A model generated the notes under the pieces. It did no database searches. It saw only the letters and a list, made by a program, of their open reading frames with translations, and had not been told where the DNA came from. From Paenibacillus amylolyticus (GTDB taxonomy: Bacteria > Bacillota > Bacilli > Paenibacillales > Paenibacillaceae): DNA of 64,000 bases. Below, one piece after another: positions 35,594 through 45,474 of the stretch (positions are counted from its first letter, which is position 1; each line of letters begins with the position of its first letter). The DNA lies in NCBI RefSeq assembly GCF_003719335.1, contig NZ_RIAS01000004.1, positions 62,001 through 126,000 on the forward strand, read 5' to 3'. Both the position numbers and the translations under genes were made by a program.

Positions 35594-37933
35594 TTATGAT
35601 CTGGCCTCGGATATTGCTGCCGAAGAGAGATTGCGCACATAATTGCCTGGCGTACAGCCGTACATTTCTTTGAATCGTTTAATGAAATATGCGGTTGTAC
35701 CGTAACCAACCGAGCTTGCAACACGGTCAATGGTCATGTTGTTGTTTTCAATCAACAGTCTGGCCTGTTCCATCCGCCTTGATGTGACATAGTCGGTGTA
35801 GGTGACACCCATTTCTTCTTTAAAAAGCTTGCTCAGATACTTGGGACTAAGGAATACTTTGCTTCCAACAGCCTCAAGTGAGAGGTCGTCCGAAAGATTG
35901 GCTTCAATATATTGCTTTGCTAGTTCGATGGTGGAGACAGCTCGATCACTGTTACGATTCTCGGTTTCTTCTATAAATGTGGTGATCGATGCTGTCAGCC
36001 AGTTACGGTATGCCAATATATCATGCAGATTTGTATATTCGTGATACAGATCAGGGTGTCCGAACTGCAACGGGTGCTTATAACGCACGTTTTTGGCTGC
36101 ATCCGAGTAGATAAACACCATATTTGACAGGATAAAATGGCAATAATCCGCAGGGAACTGTCCTTCCCGCATATGTTCAACCACTTGTTCGATAGTGCCT
36201 ACAGCCTCATCTAGTTGCCTGCTCTGAAGCTTGTCTCTGAACTTGGCCAGCAAAGTCTGCGGAATCTCGTTCAGGCTGTGCTCGCGCTGAAGCAGAGAAT
36301 GGTCTTTCAGAATGTGCAGCTCTGGCAAAAGATAAGCATATTTCATCAAGGCTTGCGCTTCGTTGAAGCTCAGATGAATATTACGGAGATCCTTGACCCA
36401 ACAGCCTGTAGACAGCTGAATGTCTGGTTGCAACTGCTGACGTGTCTCTGCGAGCAGCAGCTCGGCGAACTTGTCCAGTAATGCTTCTGAAGCCACATCG
36501 GTACATAGAATGACGGCAAGTCGCTTATCCGGCAGTTCTTCGGCAATGAGACGGCTATCTTGCAGGGACAAGCATTCCAGCCCGTGCATCAGTTTGGCAA
36601 TGGTCTCAGGCTGTTTGGATGAGCCACTTGGAGCAATCCCTGCACCGGTATTCATCAGCATACAGCAGTATTCCTTGTATTGTCTTGCGATACCTAGAGC
36701 GGCACGTTCCTCTTTCCATGGCCTGTGTTCCGGATTACCTTGCAAAAGGTTAAGCACAGCTTTGTGCCTTACAGCTGCACTGTTCGCATGTACAGTCTCT
36801 TCAAGATGATTTACTTGCTCTTTGAGATGAAGAAAGGCGTTGTCGATCAGGCGAAATTCATTGGTAACTGGATGAGATGCGGTCCCCGAAAGATCTTTAA
36901 TGCGGCCTACCAGTCGTTTGATCGGACTGTAATTAGCACGTACAAACACAGCGGATAAAATCAACCCGATCAACAGTGCAATGAGACAGATCCCAAGAAT
37001 AAGTTTCTGGATCATGATGGACTGTTCATAGTAATAGCTGGATGGCGTGGCACTGTAGATCATCCAGTGAGTTGATGGTAGCGTTTGATAGGAAACCACA
37101 TAAGGCGCACCCCCAATCTTTTCGTCGAAGCTGCCTTTGGTGTGGCCTAGCTCAAGAGCCTTTTTGAGACTTGCCGCGTACATATCAGACTGCTCGGAAC
37201 TTTGTTCTTGCAATCGACTCACTGCATTCCCGGCAGCATTGACGATGACGGTATGTTGATATTGGGAAGGCATCATATTCTCGATGATGGTATTTACAGC
37301 CTCTTCTTTTACATCTATGGCGATAATGACATCACTGGTTTCCCCTGTTGAGCGAAAAGGATAGCTGTGCGCATACGTAAACAAACCATTGGTATTCTCG
37401 TTTGTCTGACTGGAGAAAATATCCTTTGGAATATGACGTGCCGGCGTCCATAGACTGTTATGTTTACTGGTACGCATCTCCTGAAGCCAGTCCGCATAAT
37501 ACACAGACCCTTCGCTCTGATCTGCGTTATAGCGAAGTCCATAGAGGGAGGAGAGCATAACGTTACGTGCAGGATAATAGAGATGAACGCCTTGCACAAT
37601 ATCGGTATTGGCGGCAACCTTGGCTTTGAGCAGTTCTTGCAGGTCAACCACCTGATTTAATCCGTTTCGATCCTCCTGATCGGCAAAGAGACGAATGTTG
37701 GCTGATTTATTAAGAGAAAGGTCAACATACATCTGCTGCACCCGCTTGAGTACAGTTCCTTCAATAGTACGTGCTGTATTTTCAAGAATCAGCTGATTCT
37801 TATTTCTTAATTCTTCATTGTAACTGCGTGAGAAATAGATATAGAAAAATGAGCAGATCAGCAGCACAATAACGATGACGATTGAACCATAAGACAGGGC
37901 TAGTCCCGCCCATGCAGAGCTCCACTTTTTCAT
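35594..37933 (-). CDS. Membrane-anchored AraC-family regulator (YtdP-like)
   Basis: The 779-residue product has two membrane segments (residues about 10-30 and 290-315) enclosing an extracytoplasmic Cache-type sensor, a cytoplasmic linker, and a C-terminal AraC DNA-binding domain (SLEAVGSKVFLSPKYLSKLF, EEMGVTYTDYVTSRRMEQAR, SSVGYGTTAYFIKRFKEMYG). Such one-protein sensor-regulators in Paenibacillus and Bacillus control polysaccharide genes. ATG 37933 was chosen because GGAGG lies 8 bp upstream. The lipoprotein gene follows within about 20 bp on the same strand, so the two probably form a sensing unit. Confidence 0.9.
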   Translation of the reverse strand: MKKWSSAWAGLALSYGSIVIVIVLLICSFFYIYFSRSYNEELRNKNQLILENTARTIEGTVLKRVQQMYVDLSLNKSANIRLFADQEDRNGLNQVVDLQELLKAKVAANTDIVQGVHLYYPARNVMLSSLYGLRYNADQSEGSVYYADWLQEMRTSKHNSLWTPARHIPKDIFSSQTNENTNGLFTYAHSYPFRSTGETSDVIIAIDVKEEAVNTIIENMMPSQYQHTVIVNAAGNAVSRLQEQSSEQSDMYAASLKKALELGHTKGSFDEKIGGAPYVVSYQTLPSTHWMIYSATPSSYYYEQSIMIQKLILGICLIALLIGLILSAVFVRANYSPIKRLVGRIKDLSGTASHPVTNEFRLIDNAFLHLKEQVNHLEETVHANSAAVRHKAVLNLLQGNPEHRPWKEERAALGIARQYKEYCCMLMNTGAGIAPSGSSKQPETIAKLMHGLECLSLQDSRLIAEELPDKRLAVILCTDVASEALLDKFAELLLAETRQQLQPDIQLSTGCWVKDLRNIHLSFNEAQALMKYAYLLPELHILKDHSLLQREHSLNEIPQTLLAKFRDKLQSRQLDEAVGTIEQVVEHMREGQFPADYCHFILSNMVFIYSDAAKNVRYKHPLQFGHPDLYHEYTNLHDILAYRNWLTASITTFIEETENRNSDRAVSTIELAKQYIEANLSDDLSLEAVGSKVFLSPKYLSKLFKEEMGVTYTDYVTSRRMEQARLLIENNNMTIDRVASSVGYGTTAYFIKRFKEMYGCTPGNYVRNLSSAAISEARS

Positions 37934-38139
37934 CAAACATTCCTCCCGGCCCAAATTATACACTACCCGAATTCAGTAAGGTTCACGATTTATATTAACT
38001 TCATGTAAAATGTTGAGGATTTATGATATTGCGTCGAAATTGATACAATGACGAAATTGTTTTATTGCTGGTTTTGCGGCCCCAATGCTACATTGAGACC
38101 GTACCGAGACCAACTATTAAACGATGGGAGTCGACAAAT

Positions 38140-40755
38140 TTGAAAACGAAAGTGATCAAACGCAACAAGAAGAGATTGTTCGCCGCAGCGATGGGAGTCG
38201 TTCTTTTATCCAACACCTTTGCCGCAAGCAACGTGCTCGCTGCATCGGATGAGACAACCATTCCATTGCCACCTCAACCAGAGTGGGGATATTTTGTAGA
38301 CAAATACAAAAATAACACGGGTGCAGGCATGACTCTTGATGGCAATCCGGCAATAGGTACTCTCTCGGAGTTTCTTAAACTATGGACACCGGGATCTGCT
38401 TGGGATAACGGTACCAAGCTGAATGAACAGGTATTGAACTACAATATTGATTACGTGGAAAACCTTTCTAAAACGCGTACCGCAAAAGATGAAGAGGAAG
38501 CTTATTATACCGATCGAAGAAACCAGACATATGGAGCAGTTGAAGGGCTTGGTGCATTAACAGACGTATATCGTGAGATGTCCGGAACGGTCACTTCTAT
38601 TACGTATATTCCGCAAGAAGCACTGACAACGAAGTTTACAGATACGAATGATTCCAACAAAGGAGGAAACTCCGATTCTGAGCTTGGGAAAATGGTGGAT
38701 TTGGTTGGCAAAGTGCGGGGGGACTATGCCTCAACACAACAAGCCAAGAAATTCTACCAATATATGAGACCTTTCCGTTGGAAAGATGATTTATCCATTA
38801 TTGTACCTACACTTAAAGCTGTGAGAAGCAGCACTCCAGAATCTGATGGCGGATTCCCAAGTGGGCACACCAATGCCTCTTACCTTGCAGCAATTGCACT
38901 GGCTTATTCTGTTCCTGAGCGCTTTCAGGAATTAATGACACGTGCATCTGAAATGGGAGATGACCGGATTGTGGCCGGCATGCACTCCCCGCTTGATGTT
39001 ATGGGAGGTCGTGTACTGGCGACGGCATTTGCAGCTTCGGCTTTGAATGATCCAGACAATCAACAGTTGAAACAAGATGCGTACAAGCAGGCACATGATG
39101 TCCTGTTGAAACAAAATGGAACAGCAGAAGATCGTTTCACGGATTATCAAAAAAATAAAGAAGAATACACTCAACGTTTAACATATGGATTTCCGCAGAT
39201 CGGTTCAACGAACGAACCTGTTGCTGTCCCTAAAGGCGCAGAAGTACTGCTTGAAACCAGACAGCCTTACTTGTCCGATCAGCAACGTCGTGCAGTACTG
39301 GCGACAACAGCTATTGCTTCCGGTTATCCGGTATTGGATGATCCAGAAGGCTGGGGACGTCTTAACTTGTTTGCTGCTGCAGATGGATACGGCGCGTTCA
39401 ATCATGACGTGAAAGTAATGATGGATGCGGCTAAAGGCGGATTCAATGCACAGGATGTGTGGAGAAACGATATTTCCGGTACAGGTAAATTGACTAAAGA
39501 TGGCAGCGGTACCCTGAAATTAAGAGGCAACAACACGTATTCCGGTGGTACAGAGATCAACGGAGGTACATTGGAAGGCGATACGGCTTCGGCATTTGGT
39601 ACAGGTAACGTTACAAACAACAGCGGTACAGTGACCGAAAGTGTATACGGAAAATGGAACATTGAAGGAAACTTCACTCAAGGATCAACAGGGGTGCTGG
39701 AGCTGAATGTAGCGACAGCTTCAGATGTACTTGATGTGAAGGGTGCGATTCAGGCAGCTGGAGAGTTGGATGTGAATTTTGGTAACGGTTATGTACCGGG
39801 TGCGGGAACGTTCACACTAGTTACTCATGGTACGAACCAAAGAACGGGTCAATTCTCCTCGGTTAAAGTCCAAGGATTACCGTCAAAATACAGCACACAA
39901 GTTGTATATGAAAGCAATCGTATTGCTTTAGTTATCACAGATACAACCAACACAGGTACTACACCGGGAAATGGTGGCGGCGGTTCTTCGACTGCACCTT
40001 CAACAGGCACACAGCCTAGCCCAGGTACAACGACACCATCAACAGGAACGCAGCCTAACCCTGGCACAACGACGCCATCGACGGGAACACAGCCTAATCC
40101 AGGCACAACGACAAGTCCGTTCAATTCCGGAGTTGTTAACCCGGAAAGTTTACTGAAAACAGTAAGCGATGCTATTGCGGCAACCCAAAATCAACAATTC
40201 GCCGTTCGTGATATCACGAGTCACTGGGCTAACGAAAATATTAACATTGCCCTGAAACTGCGTGTCGTTAACGGTTATGAGAATGGATCGTTTAAGCCGA
40301 ATGCTCCTGTAACACGGGCTGAATTCACAGCAATGATTGCACGTGCTTTTGGACTTAGTGAAAATAAAGCAGCAAATAGCTTCAAAGATGCAGGTTCTAA
40401 CTGGGCTGCTGGATATATCGGAGCTCTGGCAGATAAGGGTGTAATCGGTGGATACACAGATGGCTCCTTCAAGCCGAATGCAACGATCTCTCGTGCCGAG
40501 ATGATTGCTATCATTTCCCGTGTTATCAATCTGAACGCGCTGGCTACGGATGCTCCAACTAAATTCAGTGATGTAAAAGCCGGAAACTGGGCTGCTGAAG
40601 CGATTGAACTTGCTTCATCCGCCAAGCTGGTTAATGGATTGACGGCTTCCGAGTTCGCGCCTAACGGCAAATCAACTCGCGCTGAAGCAGTAACGATCAT
40701 CATCCGTGCGCTGGAAAGTGACAGCACAATCAAATCATTGATTGCAGGTCTGTAA
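38140..40755 (+). CDS. Surface acid phosphatase (PAP2) with autotransporter-type repeat and SLH domains
   Basis: From TTG 38140 (GGGAG about 10 bp before) the product has 871 residues. A signal peptide ends near ASNVLAA. A PAP2/class A acid phosphatase domain follows, with the three motifs KKFYQYMRP, GGFPSGHTNAS and DDRIVAGMHSPLD. Next is an autotransporter-associated beta-strand repeat (GTLKLRGNNTYSGGTEINGG). A Thr/Pro/Gly linker with three near-identical units (STGTQPNPGTTTP) leads to three SLH domains that anchor it to the cell wall. It should release phosphate from organic phosphates at the surface. An autotransporter-type repeat in a Gram-positive S-layer protein is unusual. Confidence 0.88.
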   Translation: MKTKVIKRNKKRLFAAAMGVVLLSNTFAASNVLAASDETTIPLPPQPEWGYFVDKYKNNTGAGMTLDGNPAIGTLSEFLKLWTPGSAWDNGTKLNEQVLNYNIDYVENLSKTRTAKDEEEAYYTDRRNQTYGAVEGLGALTDVYREMSGTVTSITYIPQEALTTKFTDTNDSNKGGNSDSELGKMVDLVGKVRGDYASTQQAKKFYQYMRPFRWKDDLSIIVPTLKAVRSSTPESDGGFPSGHTNASYLAAIALAYSVPERFQELMTRASEMGDDRIVAGMHSPLDVMGGRVLATAFAASALNDPDNQQLKQDAYKQAHDVLLKQNGTAEDRFTDYQKNKEEYTQRLTYGFPQIGSTNEPVAVPKGAEVLLETRQPYLSDQQRRAVLATTAIASGYPVLDDPEGWGRLNLFAAADGYGAFNHDVKVMMDAAKGGFNAQDVWRNDISGTGKLTKDGSGTLKLRGNNTYSGGTEINGGTLEGDTASAFGTGNVTNNSGTVTESVYGKWNIEGNFTQGSTGVLELNVATASDVLDVKGAIQAAGELDVNFGNGYVPGAGTFTLVTHGTNQRTGQFSSVKVQGLPSKYSTQVVYESNRIALVITDTTNTGTTPGNGGGGSSTAPSTGTQPSPGTTTPSTGTQPNPGTTTPSTGTQPNPGTTTSPFNSGVVNPESLLKTVSDAIAATQNQQFAVRDITSHWANENINIALKLRVVNGYENGSFKPNAPVTRAEFTAMIARAFGLSENKAANSFKDAGSNWAAGYIGALADKGVIGGYTDGSFKPNATISRAEMIAIISRVINLNALATDAPTKFSDVKAGNWAAEAIELASSAKLVNGLTASEFAPNGKSTRAEAVTIIIRALESDSTIKSLIAGL

Positions 40756-40806
40756 AATTAGAATCTCATAACAACTCATTGTATCTGAGTAGATCAAGAT
40801 GGCCGG

Positions 40807-40842
40807 AGCGGTTCGTACACACGAGCCGCTTCGTTTTTTTTT
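40807..40842 (+). terminator. Intrinsic terminator of the phosphatase gene
   Basis: AGCGGTTCGT and ACGAGCCGCT pair around ACAC and are followed by a long T-run. Confidence 0.9.
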
Positions 40843-40941
40843 GTTGTGAATGATGCTGTAGACATCTATGTCATCTGAGTTTGTAGTAAAATATGGATGA
40901 TTACCTGTACGAATCTAACTTACGTAAAGGGCGGGGAGAAG

Positions 40942-41559
40942 ATGAGTCGACTGACTAATAGCGGATTCTACAAAATCAGGTTTTGGATCACACCGGAAGA
41001 ATGGGGTGAGATCCTGGAACTGTTTAAGGAGCGAGGAGCTTCATTTATTTCAACGAATTATGCCAAGACCCCATATGACAAACAACAGGTGCTTCAGGCA
41101 TATAAGCAATTTTATGATTACTATGCAGCTACTGAGAAGGCACCAGATTACTTCCCGCACTTTGTATATTCGATCGTACTTACTGTGGATCAGGGAATGG
41201 CTGGGTTTTTCGTCAGAAATGAAGGTATCAGTTTTCCCTATCGTGAACAATGGGCGGTGGATGAGCTGCCTAGCATTATGATTTCGCTCCCCAAAGATAT
41301 CCGAATTCAAGCCGAAAGTGGAGAAGGAACAGATTATACGTATGAGGATATCAGGGAACATCGGCCTTTCACTTATAAGTTGTACGAAGAACTGGTGAGT
41401 GAGATTAAAAACAGAACACAACTGCTGCGGTTTTCGGTACTCGAACCAGATGGTTTACAGGTGCGAAAACCTTCGGTGCGTATTAGCAAGAAGGCTGCCG
41501 AGCAGATCAGGAGTGGCTGGATTTTTAATCAATACGAGCTTGTAATGGACACCAAATAA
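40942..41559 (+). CDS. Hypothetical protein (205 aa)
   Basis: The ATG at 40942 follows GGGCGGGGAGAAG, a good ribosome site; an upstream in-frame start at 40897 lacks one. The protein has an aromatic-rich, probably soluble fold (FYKIRFWITPEEWGEILELF, APDYFPHFVYSIVLTVDQG) and no signal peptide or membrane segment. No family is recognised. Neither neighbour gives functional context. Confidence 0.75.
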   Translation: MSRLTNSGFYKIRFWITPEEWGEILELFKERGASFISTNYAKTPYDKQQVLQAYKQFYDYYAATEKAPDYFPHFVYSIVLTVDQGMAGFFVRNEGISFPYREQWAVDELPSIMISLPKDIRIQAESGEGTDYTYEDIREHRPFTYKLYEELVSEIKNRTQLLRFSVLEPDGLQVRKPSVRISKKAAEQIRSGWIFNQYELVMDTK

Positions 41560-41596
41560 GAAAGAGAAGTATTCAAACAAGATAGGGACGAGAGGC

Positions 41597-41624
41597 TTAC
41601 CATTGTGTAAATATGTAATATAAT
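41597..41624 (+). promoter_or_regulatory. Promoter of the rhamnogalacturonan lyase gene
   Basis: TTACCA (41597-41602) and a perfect TATAAT (41619-41624) are 16 bp apart. Transcription would start near 41631, giving a leader of about 190 bases with small stems: AATAC/GTATT near 41687-41704 and CACATC-AAAC-GATGTG at 41718-41733. Confidence 0.55.
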
Positions 41625-41775
41625 GGTATTATAATAATGAAATTGTAAGAAAATTATATCACAAGGTGTTTTGGGAAAGGGGGTTAATACGCAACGAAGT
41701 ATTGCAACTATGAGGTACACATCAAACGATGTGGCACTTCAAAATACACCGAAGAAGGTTGAGCATACATTTAAA

Positions 41776-41789
41776 TGTAAGCGCTTCAT
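41776..41789. promoter_or_regulatory. cre-like catabolite-control site
   Basis: TGTAAGCGCTTCAT fits the CcpA cre consensus (TGWAARCGYTWNCW) at all but one position. It lies about 150 bp downstream of the promoter and just before the ribosome site, so CcpA would act as a roadblock when preferred sugars are present. Confidence 0.7.
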
Positions 41790-41820
41790 ATTTGGGGGAT
41801 AGATCAGGAGGGATATTTAC

Positions 41821-43446
41821 ATGACTCAACGTTTGGTAAAAAAATGGACGAGTATGCTGCTGTTCATCGCCATGGTTGCTTCCGTTTTTGCTTTTCCTGC
41901 TTCAAAGAGCCATGCAGCCACCATTCAGGTGACAGACAATGGTTCCCGAATCGAGGTAAATACCGGGTCGGGACTTGTGTATGTGGTCAATAAAACGAAT
42001 GGAGATATCATCTCGGCCAAGATGAACGGAACGGAGCTGAACAGCAATAGAGGATCACACATTGGTTCAGGTTTAGGGTCATCCGCGAATGTGACGTGGA
42101 ATAGATCACCTTCGGGTTCAACGGTATTAATCACCGTTTCTACCAGTACATTAACCCATTATTATGCTTCGCGCGGCGGCGAAAACATCATCTATATGGC
42201 CACCCATATTACGGCACAGCCGTCTATTGGGGAACTGCGTTATATTTTCCGCGGCAATGGGAGTGTGCTGACCGGTGTGCCAGTGAACTCGAATAACCGG
42301 GGTAATACGGGGGCGATTGAAAGTCAGGATGTATTCGGATTTGCGAATGGACAGTCAGCCTCCAAATATTATGGTAATGATCAGGCGAAAGACCTGTCTG
42401 TCCGAGGGGTAACGGGTAACGGAGTAGGTGTATTCATGGCGTACGGCAACCGAGAGAAGAGCTCAGGCGGGCCTTTCTTCCGTGATATTCAGTTCCAAAG
42501 CGGCTCTGAAACCGAAGTCTATAATTATATGAACTCGGGACATGCCCAGACGGAGAACTGGCGTCTCGGCCTGCATGGTCCCTATGCACTTATTTTTACA
42601 ACTGGAGGAACACCTGCGGTACCTGATTTCAGCTGGATGTCGGGATTAAATCTGCAAGGATGGGTGACCAGCCGAGGTAATGTGGTGTTGAATGGACTTT
42701 CTGGCATGGAGGCAGGTTATGCCTATACGATTGGGTTCGCGAACAGCAACGCTCAGTATTGGGCAAATGCCTCTTCGAGCGGTGCCGCTACCAAGTACGG
42801 CATGATTCCGGGAACGTATACCATGACGGTATATAAAGGTGAGCTTGCTGTGTACACGGAAAATGTAAACGTTACCGCAGGGCAAACCACAACCGTAAAT
42901 ACCCGCACCATTACCAATGATCCGAGTAAAGCCTCCAGTATCTGGCGGATTGGGAACTGGGACGGGACACCACGGGAATTCTTGAACGGTCAGACGATTC
43001 CGATTCGTCATCCTTCGGACAGCCGAAACCCAAGCTGGGGGCCGGTGACGTATACTCCAGGCAGTGCAACGAATCGTTTTCCGGCTATTCAATTCCGGGG
43101 CCAGAACTCGCCTACAACGGTGAATTTTAACTTGAATGCAGCACAAGCATCTTCCTCACATGTGCTGAACATCGGTATTACGGCTGCATACATTAATGGG
43201 CGACCAAGTGTAACTATTAATGGACGCACATTAAGTAATCCAGCCCCTTCCGCTCAGCCTAATTCACGCAGTTTCACCATCGGCACGTACCGGGGCAACA
43301 ATACCACCTTTAGCTGGAATATTCCCGCGTCACACTTTGTTAACGGTGCAAATACGATCAGCATTACACCGATCAGCGGCTCCAGCGACTTGGGGAATTG
43401 GTTAAGTGCAGGTTGGGTGTACGATTGTGTGGAACTGCTGAATTAA
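41821..43446 (+). CDS. Rhamnogalacturonan lyase (polysaccharide lyase family 4)
   Basis: A 541-residue secreted enzyme with a signal peptide (cleavage near SHAA). It has the three-domain layout of family 4 rhamnogalacturonan lyases: a beta-sandwich catalytic domain (GLVYVVNKTNGDIISAKMNG, ENWRLGLHGPYALIFT), a small FnIII-like domain (residues about 270-355, GWVTSRGNVVLNGL, YGMIPGTYTMTVYKGEL) and a jelly-roll domain (WRIGNWDGTPREFLNG, WLSAGWVYDCVELLN). It cleaves the pectin backbone outside the cell by beta-elimination. CAGGAGGGATATTTAC gives a good ribosome site. A cre-like site upstream indicates glucose repression. Confidence 0.9.
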   Translation: MTQRLVKKWTSMLLFIAMVASVFAFPASKSHAATIQVTDNGSRIEVNTGSGLVYVVNKTNGDIISAKMNGTELNSNRGSHIGSGLGSSANVTWNRSPSGSTVLITVSTSTLTHYYASRGGENIIYMATHITAQPSIGELRYIFRGNGSVLTGVPVNSNNRGNTGAIESQDVFGFANGQSASKYYGNDQAKDLSVRGVTGNGVGVFMAYGNREKSSGGPFFRDIQFQSGSETEVYNYMNSGHAQTENWRLGLHGPYALIFTTGGTPAVPDFSWMSGLNLQGWVTSRGNVVLNGLSGMEAGYAYTIGFANSNAQYWANASSSGAATKYGMIPGTYTMTVYKGELAVYTENVNVTAGQTTTVNTRTITNDPSKASSIWRIGNWDGTPREFLNGQTIPIRHPSDSRNPSWGPVTYTPGSATNRFPAIQFRGQNSPTTVNFNLNAAQASSSHVLNIGITAAYINGRPSVTINGRTLSNPAPSAQPNSRSFTIGTYRGNNTTFSWNIPASHFVNGANTISITPISGSSDLGNWLSAGWVYDCVELLN

Positions 43447-43632
43447 CGAAGAAAGCTATAGCTTGAGTGGCCTGACTGAATGGATAACATGAGGTTGGGC
43501 TGCTTTTTTATGATTTTCAGGTTAAAATGTGCTTCTTACTCGGTCGGGTTCCCTCTTCGCTGGAGAAGCGGTTCCGTATAGTGGTATAATTTTCAATACA
43601 TAATGATGAGAAGAAGGAACGGAGGCACGATG

Positions 43633-44613
43633 ATGAACGAAGAGTTACTGGAACAACTGGAAACTTGGCATGAGCAAGACGAGTACGAGAAGATTGTAGA
43701 AGCCGTGCAGGAGATTCCTGCGGAAGAGAGAGACTACGAGCTAGTGAATCACTTGGGCAGGGCCTTAAACAATCTGGAGCGATATGAAGAAGCCGTGCAA
43801 CAATTCCTGACCGTGGCCGAAGAGGGAGCAAATGACCCGCTCTGGCAGTATCGGATTGGACTGGCTTATTACTATCTGGAACAATATGATAAGGCGGAGC
43901 AAGCTTTCGAACGCTCCGACGAGCTGGAGCCCGGAGATGAGGATACACTGGAGTTTCTGGAATGGATTCGAAACCGGGACGATGAAGATGAGTACGAAGA
44001 AAATGATGAGGACGTTACGGGTGAAGAGAATGAAGATCGCACGTTGGAAAAGACAGCTGCCGAAGAGTCACCTGCGGTAATCTCATCTATATCTGTAGTT
44101 CATGTTGATCCACCCGTCCCGGTATCGGGTGAGTTCTGGAATGACAGCGAGCTGGCTCTGGAGCAGTATGTGTCCGATCCACCAAGTGATGGCTTGATCG
44201 AATCGGTGGAGGAGCAGTTGGTATTCCGCTTGCCTGTCTCTTATATTGAGATGATGAAGGAACATAACGGTGGCATTCCGTATAACCGCTTCTTCCCGGT
44301 GACGAATGAAGGTTCGGGAGAGACCGGGTATGTCGAGATTGAGGGGATATTAGGTATCGGCCGTGAAAAGCGCCATTCCCTATGCGGTGGAGAAGGCAGC
44401 TGGACCGTAATTGAACGTGATGGTTATCCCGAGATTGGTGTGGTTATTGCCAAAGCCCCTTCTGAAGCAGGCGTTGTTATGTTGGACTACCGTTCTTTCG
44501 GGAATGATGGTGAGCCAGAGGTCGTGTACGTAGATAAAGAACAGCGTGTAATTACTCCCCTCGCACCGAACTTTGAGACGTTTATTCAAGGGTTAATGCG
44601 ACCAGAGGTTTAA
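43633..44613 (+). CDS. TPR and SMI1/KNR4 (SUKH) protein
   Basis: The product (326 residues from ATG 43633, seven bases after GGAGG) starts with two or three tetratricopeptide-like repeats (YELVNHLGRALNNLERYEEA, LWQYRIGLAYYYLEQYDKAE). A highly acidic linker follows (DEDEYEENDED), then a SUKH domain (SVEEQLVFRLPVSYIEMMKE, HNGGIPYNRFFP, GYVEIEGILGIGREKRHSL). SUKH domains are the most common immunity folds against bacterial toxins but also serve other roles. The gene stands alone with a strong terminator. An extra in-frame ATG lies one codon upstream. Confidence 0.85.
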   Translation: MNEELLEQLETWHEQDEYEKIVEAVQEIPAEERDYELVNHLGRALNNLERYEEAVQQFLTVAEEGANDPLWQYRIGLAYYYLEQYDKAEQAFERSDELEPGDEDTLEFLEWIRNRDDEDEYEENDEDVTGEENEDRTLEKTAAEESPAVISSISVVHVDPPVPVSGEFWNDSELALEQYVSDPPSDGLIESVEEQLVFRLPVSYIEMMKEHNGGIPYNRFFPVTNEGSGETGYVEIEGILGIGREKRHSLCGGEGSWTVIERDGYPEIGVVIAKAPSEAGVVMLDYRSFGNDGEPEVVYVDKEQRVITPLAPNFETFIQGLMRPEV

Positions 44614-44640
44614 TGCTTTTTATGCAATAATGTTATATAG

Positions 44641-44681
44641 AAGATAAGCCGCAGGGGCTTGACCCTTGCGGCTTATCTTTT
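44641..44681. terminator. Strong hairpin terminator
   Basis: AAGATAAGCCGCA and TGCGGCTTATCTT are perfect 13-bp arms, extended by GGG/CCC inside, followed by TTTT. It can end the SUKH gene and may also stop the DinB gene on the other strand. Confidence 0.92.
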
Positions 44682-44728
44682 GTAATGAAGAATAGCTCGA
44701 CATAAATCTGCGCTGCACTTTTAAACTA

Positions 44729-45226
44729 CTATGCTGGGAATCCGCCGCCTGGAGGTGGCCATGCGCCATAGAAACGGCGGAGCAATACAATTTCGCCCAG
44801 ATGATATGAGTTGTGTGAAGCGATATTACGTAATAATCCGCCCTTTGTTTCTCCTGGGAAATAGAGCAGTGGATCATTCAACTGGGCCGTTTCTGCGATG
44901 GATACCGCTTGATCAATACCGCTCAGGAATGCCTGAATATCCTCTTTCCACGTTGCTTCATCCTGTGGGGCTGTCTCCACTGGCCAGCTTTCGCTTACGC
45001 TCGCTGGCATCTGCGGCTTGCGCCCTTCCACATGCTCCAGCATGAAATTCTGCCAGTAGTGCATATGTTTGACCAATTGGTAGATGGTATAAGGCATGGC
45101 CTCGTGTGTACGTCCTGCAAGTTCGACATCAATATCCGGTAGTGCTTTGGCGATACGAATATGTCCGCGCTCTCCGACCAGGGATTTCACCAGAGCTTGT
45201 CCAAAACTTTGATTAACATCTGACAT
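44729..45226 (-). CDS. DinB-family protein
   Basis: A 165-residue four-helix-bundle protein of the DinB/YfiT superfamily. The His residues expected for metal binding appear in LVKHMHYWQNF and NIASHNSYHLGEIVLLRR. Members include thiol-dependent transferases and DNA-damage-induced proteins; the substrate is unknown. ATG 45226 follows AGAGAGGAAGATTGCAC; a longer frame to 45322 lacks a ribosome site. The gene is divergent from the sensor kinase to the right. Confidence 0.88.
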   Translation of the reverse strand: MSDVNQSFGQALVKSLVGERGHIRIAKALPDIDVELAGRTHEAMPYTIYQLVKHMHYWQNFMLEHVEGRKPQMPASVSESWPVETAPQDEATWKEDIQAFLSGIDQAVSIAETAQLNDPLLYFPGETKGGLLRNIASHNSYHLGEIVLLRRFYGAWPPPGGGFPA

Positions 45227-45474
45227 GTGCAATCTTCCTCTCTGAAGAACAGGTCTCTGACCTGCCACTTTATATATTATACAATTAAATTGTGAGAAAT
45301 TAAAATCGGTTAAACACTCCATCTTTTTTTTAGGTTACCTAGGATCAAAGATCATGTATTCCCCAAATTTTAATTATTCCTAATGTTTCTTTCGTATGTT
45401 AGTATATTTAACATCAGAAGCGCGAGTCCCAGCAGTGTGGGCTTGTGAACGTTGCGATAGTAGGTGGAAAAGGG

